Shown here: piece by piece, positions 43,887-52,711 of the stretch | Position numbering within the stretch: the first letter of the stretch is position 1 | Layout of the letters: each line of letters begins with the position of its first letter | NCBI RefSeq assembly: GCF_022829685.1 | Contig: NZ_JAKSYE010000125.1 | Coordinates: 248,001 to 312,000, forward strand | Reading direction: 5' to 3' | Source of the DNA: Methylobacterium sp. E-045 | Lineage (GTDB): Bacteria > Pseudomonadota > Alphaproteobacteria > Rhizobiales > Beijerinckiaceae | DNA: 64,000 nt | The notes under the pieces: generated by a model | The model's database searches: none | What the model was told of the DNA's origin: nothing | Seen by the model: the letters and a program-made list of their open reading frames with translations, nothing else | Position numbers and translations under genes: made by a program

Positions 43887-44688
43887 GATCCTGCGCTTTT
43901 CGTGGGCGTGTAAGACGGTGAGATCGTATCGCATCGTCCCAACCCGACCAGCTCATCGGCAGGTGCCCGCGTCAGCGGGCCTCCGAGGCCTCTGCAACGC
44001 TTTGGCGCCCCGGGACGAGGTGGTGGATCGGACTGGTTCGAACAGCATGAGAACCGCCTGCTCAATGACCCGTTCGGCATCCCTTGGAAAGGGCCCACCG
44101 ATCCGGGTGAGCCTTTTGGGTCACAATGAGGGGGCGACGGCCGGGTTTCCGGTGCAGGAGAACCCGTTTTTCCTTGTGGCGGAGGCGCATGAGACGTATA
44201 TGCGCCTTGCCCAATTTCGCACGTGCCTGTGGCCGCGTGTCGGTTGGTGGGCATCCGGCCAACTGCCGGACAGCCGCCAGGGGTCTTAAAGGATCGATGG
44301 TCGACAGGGTGGATTCCCTCCGGCCGGCATCCAGGTGGCAACACCGGACCCCGACAACAACCGGCAGCCGGAGGCGAAACCGGCGAACCCCGCTCTCCAC
44401 GGGGGACGCAGCTTAAAGCAACGACGAACGGGCTTTTTTGGTCTCGTCGGCCCTCCAAAGGCTGGCACCGAAGAGGCTTGTTTCTCTTTGCCCGGCGTGC
44501 GGTGGGGATCCCCCTTCCAATCCACGGCAGCTTCCGGGTGCTGATGCGCCCGCGGTCGACGACGTGTCTCCAAAGCACGCCGCCCGTCGCGTCGCATCGC
44601 CCCCAGACGCCGGACGGCTGATCGCCGTCCCGATTTCGACAGCGCGCCCCACGAACGGGCGCTCGCGAACCTGTGGGTTGGAACGACC
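43887..44688. promoter_or_regulatory. 800-bp gene-free leader between opgG-type gene and decarboxylase
   Basis: Holds promoters for the divergent genes and a long 5' leader for the decarboxylase. Several stems are visible, the clearest being AGGCGCAT/ATGCGCCT at 44183-44207 and CCCCG/CGGGG at about 44388-44404, and a GC stem with T6 at 44424-44448. No protein with credible codon use fills it; two short leader reading frames start at 44189 and 44200. Confidence 0.55.
44170..44450 (+). ncRNA. Candidate speF-type leader RNA upstream of ornithine decarboxylase
   Basis: Alphaproteobacterial ornithine decarboxylase genes are often preceded by the conserved speF leader RNA. Here, about 500 bp before the decarboxylase, a hairpin AGGCGCAT (44183-44190) / ATGCGCCT (44200-44207) with a 9-base loop is followed by further stems and a T6 stretch near 44433-44438. 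The first stem hides a GGAGG and ATG pair (44181-44191), and a second ATG opens at 44200 with a 29-codon reading frame ending at 44289. Assignment is from position and structure, not a covariance search. Confidence 0.5.
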
Positions 44689-45855
44689 ATGACCGATCGT
44701 ATCCGCGATTTTCTGCGCGCTCGCCGTGACATGGGCCAGGACGAAGGCCCGGTGATGGTGCTCGACCTCGATGTCGTGCGCGACAACTTCACCGCCTTCG
44801 CCCGCGCGCTGCCCGATACCCGCGTCTTCTACGCGGTGAAGGCGAATCCGGCTCCGGAAGTCCTGCGCCTGCTCGCCGAGATGGGCTCCTGCTTCGACAC
44901 GGCCTCCGTGGTCGAGGTAGAGATGGCCCTCGCCTCCGGCGCCACCGCCGACCGGATCTCCTTCGGCAACACCATCAAGAAGGAGCGCTGCATCGGCCGC
45001 GCGCTCAAGCTCGGCGTGCGCCTCTTCGCCGTCGATTGCGAAGCCGAGGTCGAGAAGATTTCCCGCGCGGCCGATTCGATCGGGATCGAAGCCGGCGAGG
45101 TCCAGGTGTTCTGCCGCATTCTCTGCGACGGCGCCGGGGCCGAATGGCCCTTGTCGCGCAAGTTCGGCTGCATGCCGGAGATGGCCGTCGACGTGCTGGA
45201 ACATGCCTGCCGCCAGGGCCTGCACGCCTACGGCGTATCTTTCCATGTGGGCTCGCAGCAGGGCAACACCGAAGCCTGGGACGGGGCGCTCGCCTCCGCC
45301 TCCGCGATCTTCCGCGAATGCGCGGACCGGGGCATCACCCTGTCCATGGTCAATCTCGGTGGCGGCTTCCCCACCAAGTATCTCAAGGCCGTGCCGGGTG
45401 TGGAATCCTACGGCGACGCGATCTTCCGCGCGCTCACCAAGCATTTCGGCAACCAGCTGCCCGAGACCATCATCGAGCCCGGTCGCGGCATGGTCGGAAA
45501 TGCCGGCATGATCGAGGCCGAGGTGATCCTGGTCTCGAAGAAATCCGATGCCGAGGACGAGATCCGCTGGGTCTATCTCGATATCGGCAAGTTCGGCGGT
45601 CTTGCCGAGACCATGGACGAGTCGATCCGCTACGCGATCCGCACCGAGCACGACGAGGACCGCATGTCTCCCTGCGTGCTCGCCGGGCCGACCTGCGATT
45701 CGGCCGACGTGCTCTACGAGAAGATGCCCTACCCGCTCCCCGTTTCGCTTTCCATCGGCGACAAGGTGCTGATCGAGGGGGCCGGAGCCTACACCACGAC
45801 CTATGCGGCGGTGGCGTTCAACGGCTTCCCGCCCCTTCAGCAATACGTCATCTGA
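44689..45855 (+). CDS. Ornithine/lysine decarboxylase, PLP fold type III
   Basis: A 388-residue eukaryotic-type (alanine-racemase-fold) basic amino acid decarboxylase. The PLP lysine is in FYAVKANPAP (near residue 48); SFHVGSQQ, VNLGGGFP, EPGRGMVG and the catalytic cysteine in GPTCDSADVLYE are all present. It makes putrescine from ornithine (or cadaverine from lysine). Downstream homospermidine synthase uses putrescine, which supports ornithine as substrate. Behind a long structured leader. Confidence 0.92.
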   Translation: MTDRIRDFLRARRDMGQDEGPVMVLDLDVVRDNFTAFARALPDTRVFYAVKANPAPEVLRLLAEMGSCFDTASVVEVEMALASGATADRISFGNTIKKERCIGRALKLGVRLFAVDCEAEVEKISRAADSIGIEAGEVQVFCRILCDGAGAEWPLSRKFGCMPEMAVDVLEHACRQGLHAYGVSFHVGSQQGNTEAWDGALASASAIFRECADRGITLSMVNLGGGFPTKYLKAVPGVESYGDAIFRALTKHFGNQLPETIIEPGRGMVGNAGMIEAEVILVSKKSDAEDEIRWVYLDIGKFGGLAETMDESIRYAIRTEHDEDRMSPCVLAGPTCDSADVLYEKMPYPLPVSLSIGDKVLIEGAGAYTTTYAAVAFNGFPPLQQYVI

Positions 45856-45995
45856 CGTGGATAGAATCGGCGGCCGAACGGCTTGACGGTCGTTCGGCCG
45901 CGGACGCGGACGGTTCCATCGCCCATCTCCGGCACAGAACCGCACGCCGTCACGTCAGTTGAGTTACCCGGTAGGACCTGGGAAAGGGCACGGCC

Positions 45996-46541
45996 TTGAT
46001 CGAAATTCGCGACGAACGGCCGAGCGATGTGTCGGCTCGGGAGCAGTTGCTCGATACCTGCTTCGGCCCGGCGCGGGTCCTCAAGACGTCGGAGCGTCTG
46101 CGCGAGGGACGCATGCCCGCCAACTGTCTCTCACTGACCGCGGAACTGAGCGGCCGTGTCGTCGGCACCGTTCGTCTGTGGCATGTGCAGGCGGGCCCGG
46201 GGCGGCCTGCCCTGCTCCTGGGGCCGCTCGCCGTCGATCCCTCGCTCCAGGGCCACGGTCTCGGCAGCACCCTGATGTGGGCCTCGATCGGCAGGGCTCG
46301 CGCCCTCGGTCACGGCGCCATCGTCCTCATCGGCGATGCGCCGTATTACGCCCGCTTCGGATTTTCAGGTGATCTCGTGGCGGGTCTGGCCATGCCCGGC
46401 CCGTTCGAGCGGGCCCGGTTCCTCGGGGTCAACCTCCGCAAAGGCGCCCTCGACGGAGCGACCGGTATCCTCTCCGCTTCAGGCATCCTCGAAGAGGCGG
46501 CCTGTCCGGAAGGATTGGATGCACGACGACAGGCGGCGTGA
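45996..46541 (+). CDS. GNAT acetyltransferase between decarboxylase and homospermidine synthase
   Basis: A 181-residue YhbS-like N-acetyltransferase with TTG start; AAAGGG lies 7 bases upstream. Acetyl-CoA loop LAVDPSLQGHGLGSTLM near residue 80 and YYARFGFSG are visible. This decarboxylase-GNAT-homospermidine synthase order recurs in Rhizobiales (memory), so the enzyme may act on polyamines or be a tag-along gene; no direct sequence evidence for the substrate. Confidence 0.85.
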   Translation: MIEIRDERPSDVSAREQLLDTCFGPARVLKTSERLREGRMPANCLSLTAELSGRVVGTVRLWHVQAGPGRPALLLGPLAVDPSLQGHGLGSTLMWASIGRARALGHGAIVLIGDAPYYARFGFSGDLVAGLAMPGPFERARFLGVNLRKGALDGATGILSASGILEEAACPEGLDARRQAA

Positions 46542-46544
46542 GCG

Positions 46545-46715
46545 CTAGACGGCGGTCGTGGTCGTCGTCGCCTGATCGCAGCGGCGGCGGAAGGCGGCAT
46601 CGTGCTGGCGGCGCACGGCGCGGATCAGGGCCGCAGCGAGGGTGATGACGCCCGGATCGCGATCGATCGGCTCTTCGGCCGGCGCGGGCGTATTGGCGAT
46701 AAACAAGGATAACAT
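46545..46715 (-). CDS. Small hypothetical protein
   Basis: A 56-residue protein starting MLSLFIANTPAPAEEP with a basic middle (AAALIRAVRRQHDAAFRRRCDQ) and a threonine run at the end. GGAG sits 6 bases before the ATG at 46715. Convergent with the GNAT, 3 bp apart. No domain known; moderate doubt that it is expressed. Confidence 0.5.
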   Translation of the reverse strand: MLSLFIANTPAPAEEPIDRDPGVITLAAALIRAVRRQHDAAFRRRCDQATTTTTAV

Positions 46716-47045
46716 CGGAACTCCGTCATCTGGCGTTCTGGCGTTTCCCGTCCCTTGGTCTTGATCGATATGGTGTTTGTTGCATTGCAATATCAACGTG
46801 GCGCAGACCGTTCGCAACGGCGTCCAACGGGAAGGCGACCCGCGTTTGAATCATGCGTCGGCGCAACGCCATGTTAATGCTCTTCCCCCTCGGCCCACTC
46901 GTGGTCCATGAGGCGGGACGCGGCGATGTGGTTGACCGCGCGCCCTCGACCCGCCACTAGCCCGTCGCCTGACCGTCATTTCCGCCGACTAAGGACGTGC
47001 CTCGCTCGTTGAGTTCGAGCGGGGCCGAGAAGAAGGAATGCCCGC
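46716..47045. promoter_or_regulatory. Upstream region of homospermidine synthase with an 11-bp palindrome
   Basis: No gene. A perfect TTGCATTGCAA dyad lies at 46780-46790 in an AT-rich patch 65 bp from the small minus-strand gene and 255 bp before the homospermidine synthase; a possible operator. Nothing else stands out. Confidence 0.35.
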
Positions 47046-48491
47046 ATGACCGAAGCCGCCACCTCCTGGCCCGTCCACGGCCGCATCAGCGGTCCCATCG
47101 TGATGATCGGCTTCGGCTCGATCGGTCGCGGCACCCTGCCGCTCATCGAGCGCCATTTCGAATACGACAAGGCGCGCTTCACCGTCGTCGAGCCCTCGGA
47201 CGCCCACAGGTCCCTGGCCGACCAGCATGGCCTCCGCTTCGAGCAGGTGGCGCTGACCAAGGACAATTACCGCGAGATCCTCACGCCCCTCCTCACCGAG
47301 GGCGGCGGCCAGGGCTTCTGCGTGAACGTCTCCGTGGACACCTATTCCCGCGCCATCATGGAATTGTGCCGCGAACTCGGCGCCTTCTACATCGACACCG
47401 TGGCCGAGCCCTGGCCCGGCTTCTACTTCGACAAGTCGAAGAGCCAGGGTGACCGCACCAACTACGCCCTGCGCCAGGACATCCTCGACGCGCGTGCCGC
47501 CAGCCCCGGCGGCACCACCGCCGTCTCGTGCTGTGGCGCCAATCCGGGCATGGTCTCCTGGTTCGTGAAGCAGGGGCTTCTCAACGTCGCCTCCGATCTC
47601 GGCCTGACCACGCCGGAGCCGAAGACCCGCGACGAGTGGGCCGCCCTCATGCGCGAAGTCGGCGTGAAGGGCGTCCACATCGCCGAGCGCGACACCCAGC
47701 GCGCCAAGGGCCCGAAGCCCATGGGTGTCTTCGTCAACACCTGGTCGGTGGAAGGTTTCGTCTCCGAGGGCAACCAGCCGGCGGAGCTCGGCTGGGGCAC
47801 CCACGAGACCTGGCGCCCGGACAATGCCCGCGATCAGGAGAAGGGCTCGCGCTGCGCAATCTACCTGCTCCAGCCCGGCGCAGACACCCGCGTGCGGTCC
47901 TGGACGCCGACGGCTGAAGGTCAGTTCGGCTTTCTCGTGACCCACAACGAGGCCGTGTCGATCTCCGACTATTACACGGTGCTGGAGGGCGAGCGTGCCG
48001 CCTATCGCCCGACCTGTCACTACGCCTACCACCCCTGCAACGACGCCGTGCTCTCGCTTCACGAGATGTTCGGCAAGGCGGCCGAGGTGCAGGAGAAGCA
48101 CCACATCCTCGACGAGAACGAGATCGTCGATGGGATCGACGAACTTGGGGTGCTCCTCTACGGCCATGAGAAGAACGCCTATTGGTTCGGCTCGCAGCTC
48201 TCCATCGAGGAAACCCGTCGCGTCGCGCCCTACCAGAACGCCACCGGCCTTCAGGTGACCTCGGCCGTGCTTGCGGGCATGGTCTGGGCCCTCGAGAACC
48301 CGGAGGCCGGCATCGTCGAGGCCGACGAGATGGATTTCCGCCGCTGCCTGGAAGTCCAGATGCCGTATCTCGGCCCCGTGGTCGGCGTGTACACCGACTG
48401 GACCCCGCTCACCGGCCGCCCCGGCCTGTTCCCCGAGAACATCGACGAGAGCGACCCCTGGCAGTTCCGGAACGTCCTCGTCCAGAGCTGA
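47046..48491 (+). CDS. hss: Homospermidine synthase
   Basis: A 481-residue NAD-dependent homospermidine synthase making sym-homospermidine from putrescine, the characteristic polyamine of many Rhizobiales. IVMIGFGSIGRGTLPLI near residue 18 is the Rossmann NAD motif; VVEPSD, SCCGANPGMVSWFVKQGL and the late DEMDFRRCLEVQMPYLGPVVG are family-typical. It completes the polyamine locus with the upstream decarboxylase. Confidence 0.95.
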   Translation: MTEAATSWPVHGRISGPIVMIGFGSIGRGTLPLIERHFEYDKARFTVVEPSDAHRSLADQHGLRFEQVALTKDNYREILTPLLTEGGGQGFCVNVSVDTYSRAIMELCRELGAFYIDTVAEPWPGFYFDKSKSQGDRTNYALRQDILDARAASPGGTTAVSCCGANPGMVSWFVKQGLLNVASDLGLTTPEPKTRDEWAALMREVGVKGVHIAERDTQRAKGPKPMGVFVNTWSVEGFVSEGNQPAELGWGTHETWRPDNARDQEKGSRCAIYLLQPGADTRVRSWTPTAEGQFGFLVTHNEAVSISDYYTVLEGERAAYRPTCHYAYHPCNDAVLSLHEMFGKAAEVQEKHHILDENEIVDGIDELGVLLYGHEKNAYWFGSQLSIEETRRVAPYQNATGLQVTSAVLAGMVWALENPEAGIVEADEMDFRRCLEVQMPYLGPVVGVYTDWTPLTGRPGLFPENIDESDPWQFRNVLVQS

Positions 48492-48501
48492 GGCGACCAA
48501 A

Positions 48502-48547
48502 GGAGGCGCAAGGCCCGGCCGCCTCGCGCCTCCCTGGCTCAGGGAGG
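48502..48547 (+). terminator. Alternative hairpins after homospermidine synthase
   Basis: GGAGGCGC (48502-48509) can pair with GCGCCTCC (48526-48533), or CCTCCCT (48529-48535) with AGGGAGG (48541-48547); the two stems exclude each other. They start about 10 bp after the stop and have no T-run, so termination is plausible but unproven. Confidence 0.45.
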
Positions 48548-48749
48548 ACACGTCCGCCGCTCGGGGCGGTCGTGGAAAAGGGTCGGTATCGATCGCGATC
48601 CTTCCTGTCCCGCACGGAAGCAGCCCGGCGGAGGGTGGGCCGGAAGTCCGGCGCGATATGCGCCGCGATGAGGCCCGTCTATGCCCGCACGGATGTTGCA
48701 GGGCTTCTTCAGGATGCTACCATCGCGCATCCCATCGGGAGCCCCTGCC

Positions 48750-49316
48750 ATGGCCGTCGCCGCGCGCCACGATACCCGCATGACCGTCGCCGAGTTCCGC
48801 CCCTGGGCCGAGCCCCGGCCCGACGAGGAACGCTGGGAACTGATCGACGGCATCCCCCTGCTGATGTCGCCGCCCTCGGCACGCCACCAGCGCATCGTTA
48901 TGAACCTCGGCAGGCGCCTGGACGAACTCGCCGAAGGGCGGGGCTGCAACGCGCTTCCGGGCCTCGGTGTCCTCAGCGCGGCGGTGGACGATTTCGCGCC
49001 GATTCCCGACATCGTGGTGACCTGCGGCCCGCTGGGTCCGGACGGCTATACCAGCGACCCCCTGCTCGTGGCCGAGGTCCTGTCCCCCAGCACGATGAGC
49101 CTCGATCGCGGCCGCAAGACCGATTTCTACCGCTCGGTGCCGAGCCTGCGGACCTTCCTCATCGTTTCGCAGGACGAGGTCAGGGTCGAGGCCTGGCGTC
49201 GGACCGAGGCGGGGAGCTGGACGGTGGAGGCCCTGTATCGCGACGACAGTCTTGTCCTTCCCGAACTTGGTGGCGCCGTGCCGGTCGGCGCTCTCTACAC
49301 CGGACTTTCCCTCTGA
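48750..49316 (+). CDS. Uma2 family (DUF820) nuclease-fold protein
   Basis: A 188-residue Uma2-family protein with the PD-(D/E)XK-like fold: ELIDGIPLLMSPPS, PIPDIVV and LLVAEVLSPSTMSLDRGRK hold the expected acidic and lysine residues. Such proteins are numerous in Cyanobacteria and Methylobacterium; their function is uncertain and many may be domesticated nucleases. Start at 48750 is the ATG closest to the domain. Confidence 0.8.
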   Translation: MAVAARHDTRMTVAEFRPWAEPRPDEERWELIDGIPLLMSPPSARHQRIVMNLGRRLDELAEGRGCNALPGLGVLSAAVDDFAPIPDIVVTCGPLGPDGYTSDPLLVAEVLSPSTMSLDRGRKTDFYRSVPSLRTFLIVSQDEVRVEAWRRTEAGSWTVEALYRDDSLVLPELGGAVPVGALYTGLSL

Positions 49317-49351
49317 GCCTCTCCTCGCCCTCGCCGCGTCAGGTCCTGCCC

Positions 49352-49693
49352 TTGCCCCACTTTGAAGATTTCTACGCCGACAAGCTGCGCGGCTCTCTGG
49401 GAGTCACCGATGCGGAATCCGTTCTCGACCTGCGCGGGACGAACCGTCCGACGGCCGAAGCATCCCTGAACGACATGCTCGAACGCAGCCGCTTCGGCAA
49501 AGGCAAGACCGTGGCGATCCGCTTCGATCCCCCGCCGGAGGGCGGCGGCGAGACCCTGTTCCAGCCCGTCGGGCGGCTGCTGCTCGACGCGAAGCGGAAG
49601 GGCATCGTCGACAGGCTTCAGACGCTTCCGGCCGGTGACGGCCTCGGCTTCTACGTGGCACTTGCCGGCAAGGCGGCCCGCGCCGGCGAATAG
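49352..49693 (+). CDS. Smr-like domain protein (weak), start uncertain
   Basis: About 113 residues with strongly GC-biased third codon positions, so it is a real coding region. Residues near 25-50 read VLDLRGTNRPTAEASLNDML, like the LDLHG motif of Smr domains, followed by GKTVAIRF; the expected TGKG motif is not evident. No good ATG exists; TTG at 49352 is the best in-frame start after the Uma2 stop. Function unknown. Confidence 0.6.
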   Translation: MPHFEDFYADKLRGSLGVTDAESVLDLRGTNRPTAEASLNDMLERSRFGKGKTVAIRFDPPPEGGGETLFQPVGRLLLDAKRKGIVDRLQTLPAGDGLGFYVALAGKAARAGE

Positions 49694-49818
49694 GACGCGC
49701 CGGTCTCGCGCCGGCAAAGAAGTGATGACCATGCCGGAGCGGTCCGCGCCCGATCGGCGTTGGAGATGGCGCGGCCCGTCCGCTCCTCTCCACCACAGGT
49801 CATCGTGAAAGTCTCCCC

Positions 49819-50667
49819 GTGAAGCGACTGGGCCGCAATACGATCGAGCGCCTCGCCCGCATGGGGTTCGGCGCCAGAGGCATCGTCTATTGCATCGTCG
49901 GCGGCCTGGCGCTTCTCGCTGCCCTCGGTCAGGGCGGTCGGGCGGGGGATAGCGAGAGCGCGATCCGCTGGGTCTTCCTCGGACCGTTCGGGGCCATCCT
50001 CGTCGGACTCATCGCCCTGGGCCTGTTCTGCTTTGCGGCCTGGCGCTTCGTCGAATCCGTCACCGACGCCGACCGCCACGGCAATTCGGCCAAGGGGCTC
50101 GTCGTCAGGCTGGCGCATTTCGGCAGCGGCGTCGTGGCGACCGGCCTCGGCATCACGGCGGCGAGCCTCGCTCTCGGCCTGGGCCGGAAGGCCGGTGGCG
50201 GCGGCGGATTGCAGGACTGGACCGCTTGGCTCCTGGCAAAACCCTTCGGCCCGTGGCTGGTCGGCCTGATCGGCCTCGGCATCATCGGCGGCGGGATGGC
50301 CTTTCTGGTAAAGGCCGGGAAGGGCGATGTCACCGACCGGCTCTCCCTCGACGACGCCCATTGCCGATGGGTGAAGCCGCTGGGCCAGTTCGGCTATGCC
50401 GCGCGGGGGATCGCGTTCCTCATCATCGGCGGCTTCGTGATGGTCGCCGCGTGGTACCAGGCCTCCTCGGAGGTGAAGGGCCTCGCAGGCGCCTTCTCTG
50501 CCCTTCGAGCGCAGCCCTACGGTGCGGCTCTCCTCGGAATCGTCGCGGCGGGGCATCTCGCTTTCGGCGTGTTCGGCCTGATCCAGGCATGGTACCGGCA
50601 CATCGACGCACCGGACCTCGACGAAACCGACGATGCGGTCCTGCGTGCGGTACGGTCCCTGACCTGA
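49819..50667 (+). CDS. DUF1206 integral membrane protein
   Basis: A 282-residue protein with six transmembrane helices arranged as three similar pairs, each beginning with an aromatic-rich amphipathic segment (LARMGFGARGIVYCIVGG, and QFGYAARGIAFLIIGG in the third), which is the internal repeat of DUF1206. GTG start. Function unknown. Upstream of the polysaccharide genes. Confidence 0.85.
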   Translation: MKRLGRNTIERLARMGFGARGIVYCIVGGLALLAALGQGGRAGDSESAIRWVFLGPFGAILVGLIALGLFCFAAWRFVESVTDADRHGNSAKGLVVRLAHFGSGVVATGLGITAASLALGLGRKAGGGGGLQDWTAWLLAKPFGPWLVGLIGLGIIGGGMAFLVKAGKGDVTDRLSLDDAHCRWVKPLGQFGYAARGIAFLIIGGFVMVAAWYQASSEVKGLAGAFSALRAQPYGAALLGIVAAGHLAFGVFGLIQAWYRHIDAPDLDETDDAVLRAVRSLT

Positions 50668-50743
50668 CGGGCGGCATCGAGGTTCGCGGGATGCGTTGAC
50701 AGAGGGGCGTTCCGTCGCCGATACCCCGCCCGGCCCGGAGCCC

Positions 50744-52711
50744 ATGCAGCAGCGCATCTACAAGTCGGCGGTGATGGTGGTCCACGATTGCGTGGCGACC
50801 GTCCTGGCCGTGACACTCACTTTCGTTTTTCGGTTCAACGGTGAGTTGCTCGCCGAGCGTTTGCACGCGCTCCCGATCCTGCTGCCGCCCTTCGTCGCCT
50901 TCGCCGCACTGGTCTATGGCCGGTTCAAGCTCTACCGGACCAAGTGGCGCTTCGCCTCGCTTCCCGACCTCGCGGGAATCGTCAAGGCGGCGAGCGTGCT
51001 CGCCTTCACGCTCCTCGTCGTCGATTATGTGCTCGTTTCGGCGGACATGTATGGCTTCTACTTCTTCGGAAAGATTGCCATCGCCCTGTACTGGGTTCTG
51101 CAAATCTTCCTGCTGGGCGGTACCAGGCTCGCCTTCCGCTATCTGAAGTACTCTCGGTCGCGGCAGAGCCAGGCTCGCGGCGCCACGACCCCGACGCTGC
51201 TGCTGGGACGCGGCCGGGATATCGAGCTCCTCCTCCGCGCCATCGAATCGGGCTCGGTGCGGCGGCTGTCCCCCAAGGGAATCCTGTCGCCACGCATCAA
51301 CGAGACCGGCCAGATCATGCGCGGAATCCCCGTGCTGGGCGGGTTTGCGGACCTCGAACGTGTCGTCGCGACTCTCGCTGCCGAGGGAAGTCCGGTGCGC
51401 CGCCTCGTGGCCGTGCCCAACGCCCTGACGCCCGAGGCCGGACCCGACGACCTGATCGCCCGCGCGCGACGCCTCGGCGTCCCGCTCTCGCGGGTGACCA
51501 GTCTCGGCGAGGGGATGCGCGATGCCGAACTGGCGCCCCTTGAGATCGAGGACCTGCTCCTTCGGCCCACCGTCTCCATCGATCGGCCGCGTCTGGAGCG
51601 CTTCCTCAAGGGAACGCGGGTCATCGTCACCGGCGGCGGCGGTTCGATCGGTTCCGAGATCGTCGCCCGGGCCGTCGCCTTCGGTGCGGCGTCGGTCCTG
51701 GTCGTGGAGAATTCCGAGCCGGCCCTGCACGGCATCCTGAGCCAGCCCGCAATCGCCACGGCGGACGTGACCGGCGCTCTGTGCGACATCCGCGACCGGG
51801 AACGCCTGCACGGCGTGTTCGCCGCCTTCCGGCCGGATTACGTGTTCCATGCCGCGGCCCTGAAGCAGGTGCCCTATCTGGAGCGGGACTGGTCCGAGGG
51901 CATCAAGACCAACGTGCTGGGCTCCATCAACGTGGCGGATGCGACGGTCGCGGCCAGCGCCCGCGCCATGGTGATGATCTCCACCGACAAGGCCATCGAG
52001 CCGGTCTCCCAGCTCGGCGTCACCAAGCGTCTGGCCGAGATGGTGGCGCAGGCCCTCGATGCCGAACAGGCCGCCGCGCCGCAGGAGAAGCCGACCCGGC
52101 TGATCGCCGTGCGGTTCGGTAACGTGCTGGGCTCCGTCGGGTCGGTGGTTCCGGTGTTCAAGGCGCAGATCGCGCGGGGCGGTCCGGTCACCGTCACCGA
52201 TGCGGAGATGGTGCGCTATTTCATGACCGTGCGCGAGGCCGCCGACCTCGTCCTCACCGCCGCCTCCCATGGCGACCGCGAGGGACGCAGCCTTGCCCTG
52301 ACCACCCCGGAATCCGACCAGCGCGCTGCGGTCTACGTGCTGAAGATGGGACAGCCCGTTCGGATCCTCGACCTCGCCGAGCGCATGATCCGGCTCGCCG
52401 GGTTCGAGCCCGGTGCGGATATCGAGGTGGTCTTCACCGGTTCGCGACCGGGAGAACGCCTAAACGAGATCCTGTTCGCCCGCGAGGAGCCGCGTGTCGC
52501 CCTCGACGGGATCGACGGCGTCATGGCGGCCAAGCCCGTCTTCGCCGACAGGTCCGTGCTGGAAGGCTGGATCGCGGCGCTGAAGCGGGCGGTGGAGACC
52601 GGTGACAGGGAAGCCGCCGATCGGGTGTTCGAGACCGCCATCCCGGATTACCGCAACCGGCCGAAATGCGTTCCCGAGCCGAAGCCGGCCTCGGCGACGG
52701 TGCCGGCCTAG
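50744..52711 (+). CDS. FlaA1/CapD/WbpM-type nucleotide-sugar dehydratase-epimerase, membrane bound
   Basis: A 655-residue polysaccharide-biosynthesis protein: four N-terminal transmembrane helices (to about residue 130), a Rossmann-like middle domain, then an SDR domain with TGGGGSIGSE. Related enzymes (WbpM, CapD) are 4,6-dehydratases making UDP-4-keto-deoxysugars for O-antigen or capsule. Catalytic lysine is in LGVTKRLAE; the residue four before it is Leu instead of the usual Tyr or Met. Start at 50744 preferred over TTG at 50696. Its stop shares the CTAG palindrome with the convergent gene. Confidence 0.88.
   Translation: MQQRIYKSAVMVVHDCVATVLAVTLTFVFRFNGELLAERLHALPILLPPFVAFAALVYGRFKLYRTKWRFASLPDLAGIVKAASVLAFTLLVVDYVLVSADMYGFYFFGKIAIALYWVLQIFLLGGTRLAFRYLKYSRSRQSQARGATTPTLLLGRGRDIELLLRAIESGSVRRLSPKGILSPRINETGQIMRGIPVLGGFADLERVVATLAAEGSPVRRLVAVPNALTPEAGPDDLIARARRLGVPLSRVTSLGEGMRDAELAPLEIEDLLLRPTVSIDRPRLERFLKGTRVIVTGGGGSIGSEIVARAVAFGAASVLVVENSEPALHGILSQPAIATADVTGALCDIRDRERLHGVFAAFRPDYVFHAAALKQVPYLERDWSEGIKTNVLGSINVADATVAASARAMVMISTDKAIEPVSQLGVTKRLAEMVAQALDAEQAAAPQEKPTRLIAVRFGNVLGSVGSVVPVFKAQIARGGPVTVTDAEMVRYFMTVREAADLVLTAASHGDREGRSLALTTPESDQRAAVYVLKMGQPVRILDLAERMIRLAGFEPGADIEVVFTGSRPGERLNEILFAREEPRVALDGIDGVMAAKPVFADRSVLEGWIAALKRAVETGDREAADRVFETAIPDYRNRPKCVPEPKPASATVPA

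Noticed and set aside
44030..44045. GGTTCGAAC like a tRNA T-loop
   Set aside because: No acceptor, D-arm or anticodon stem can be formed around it.
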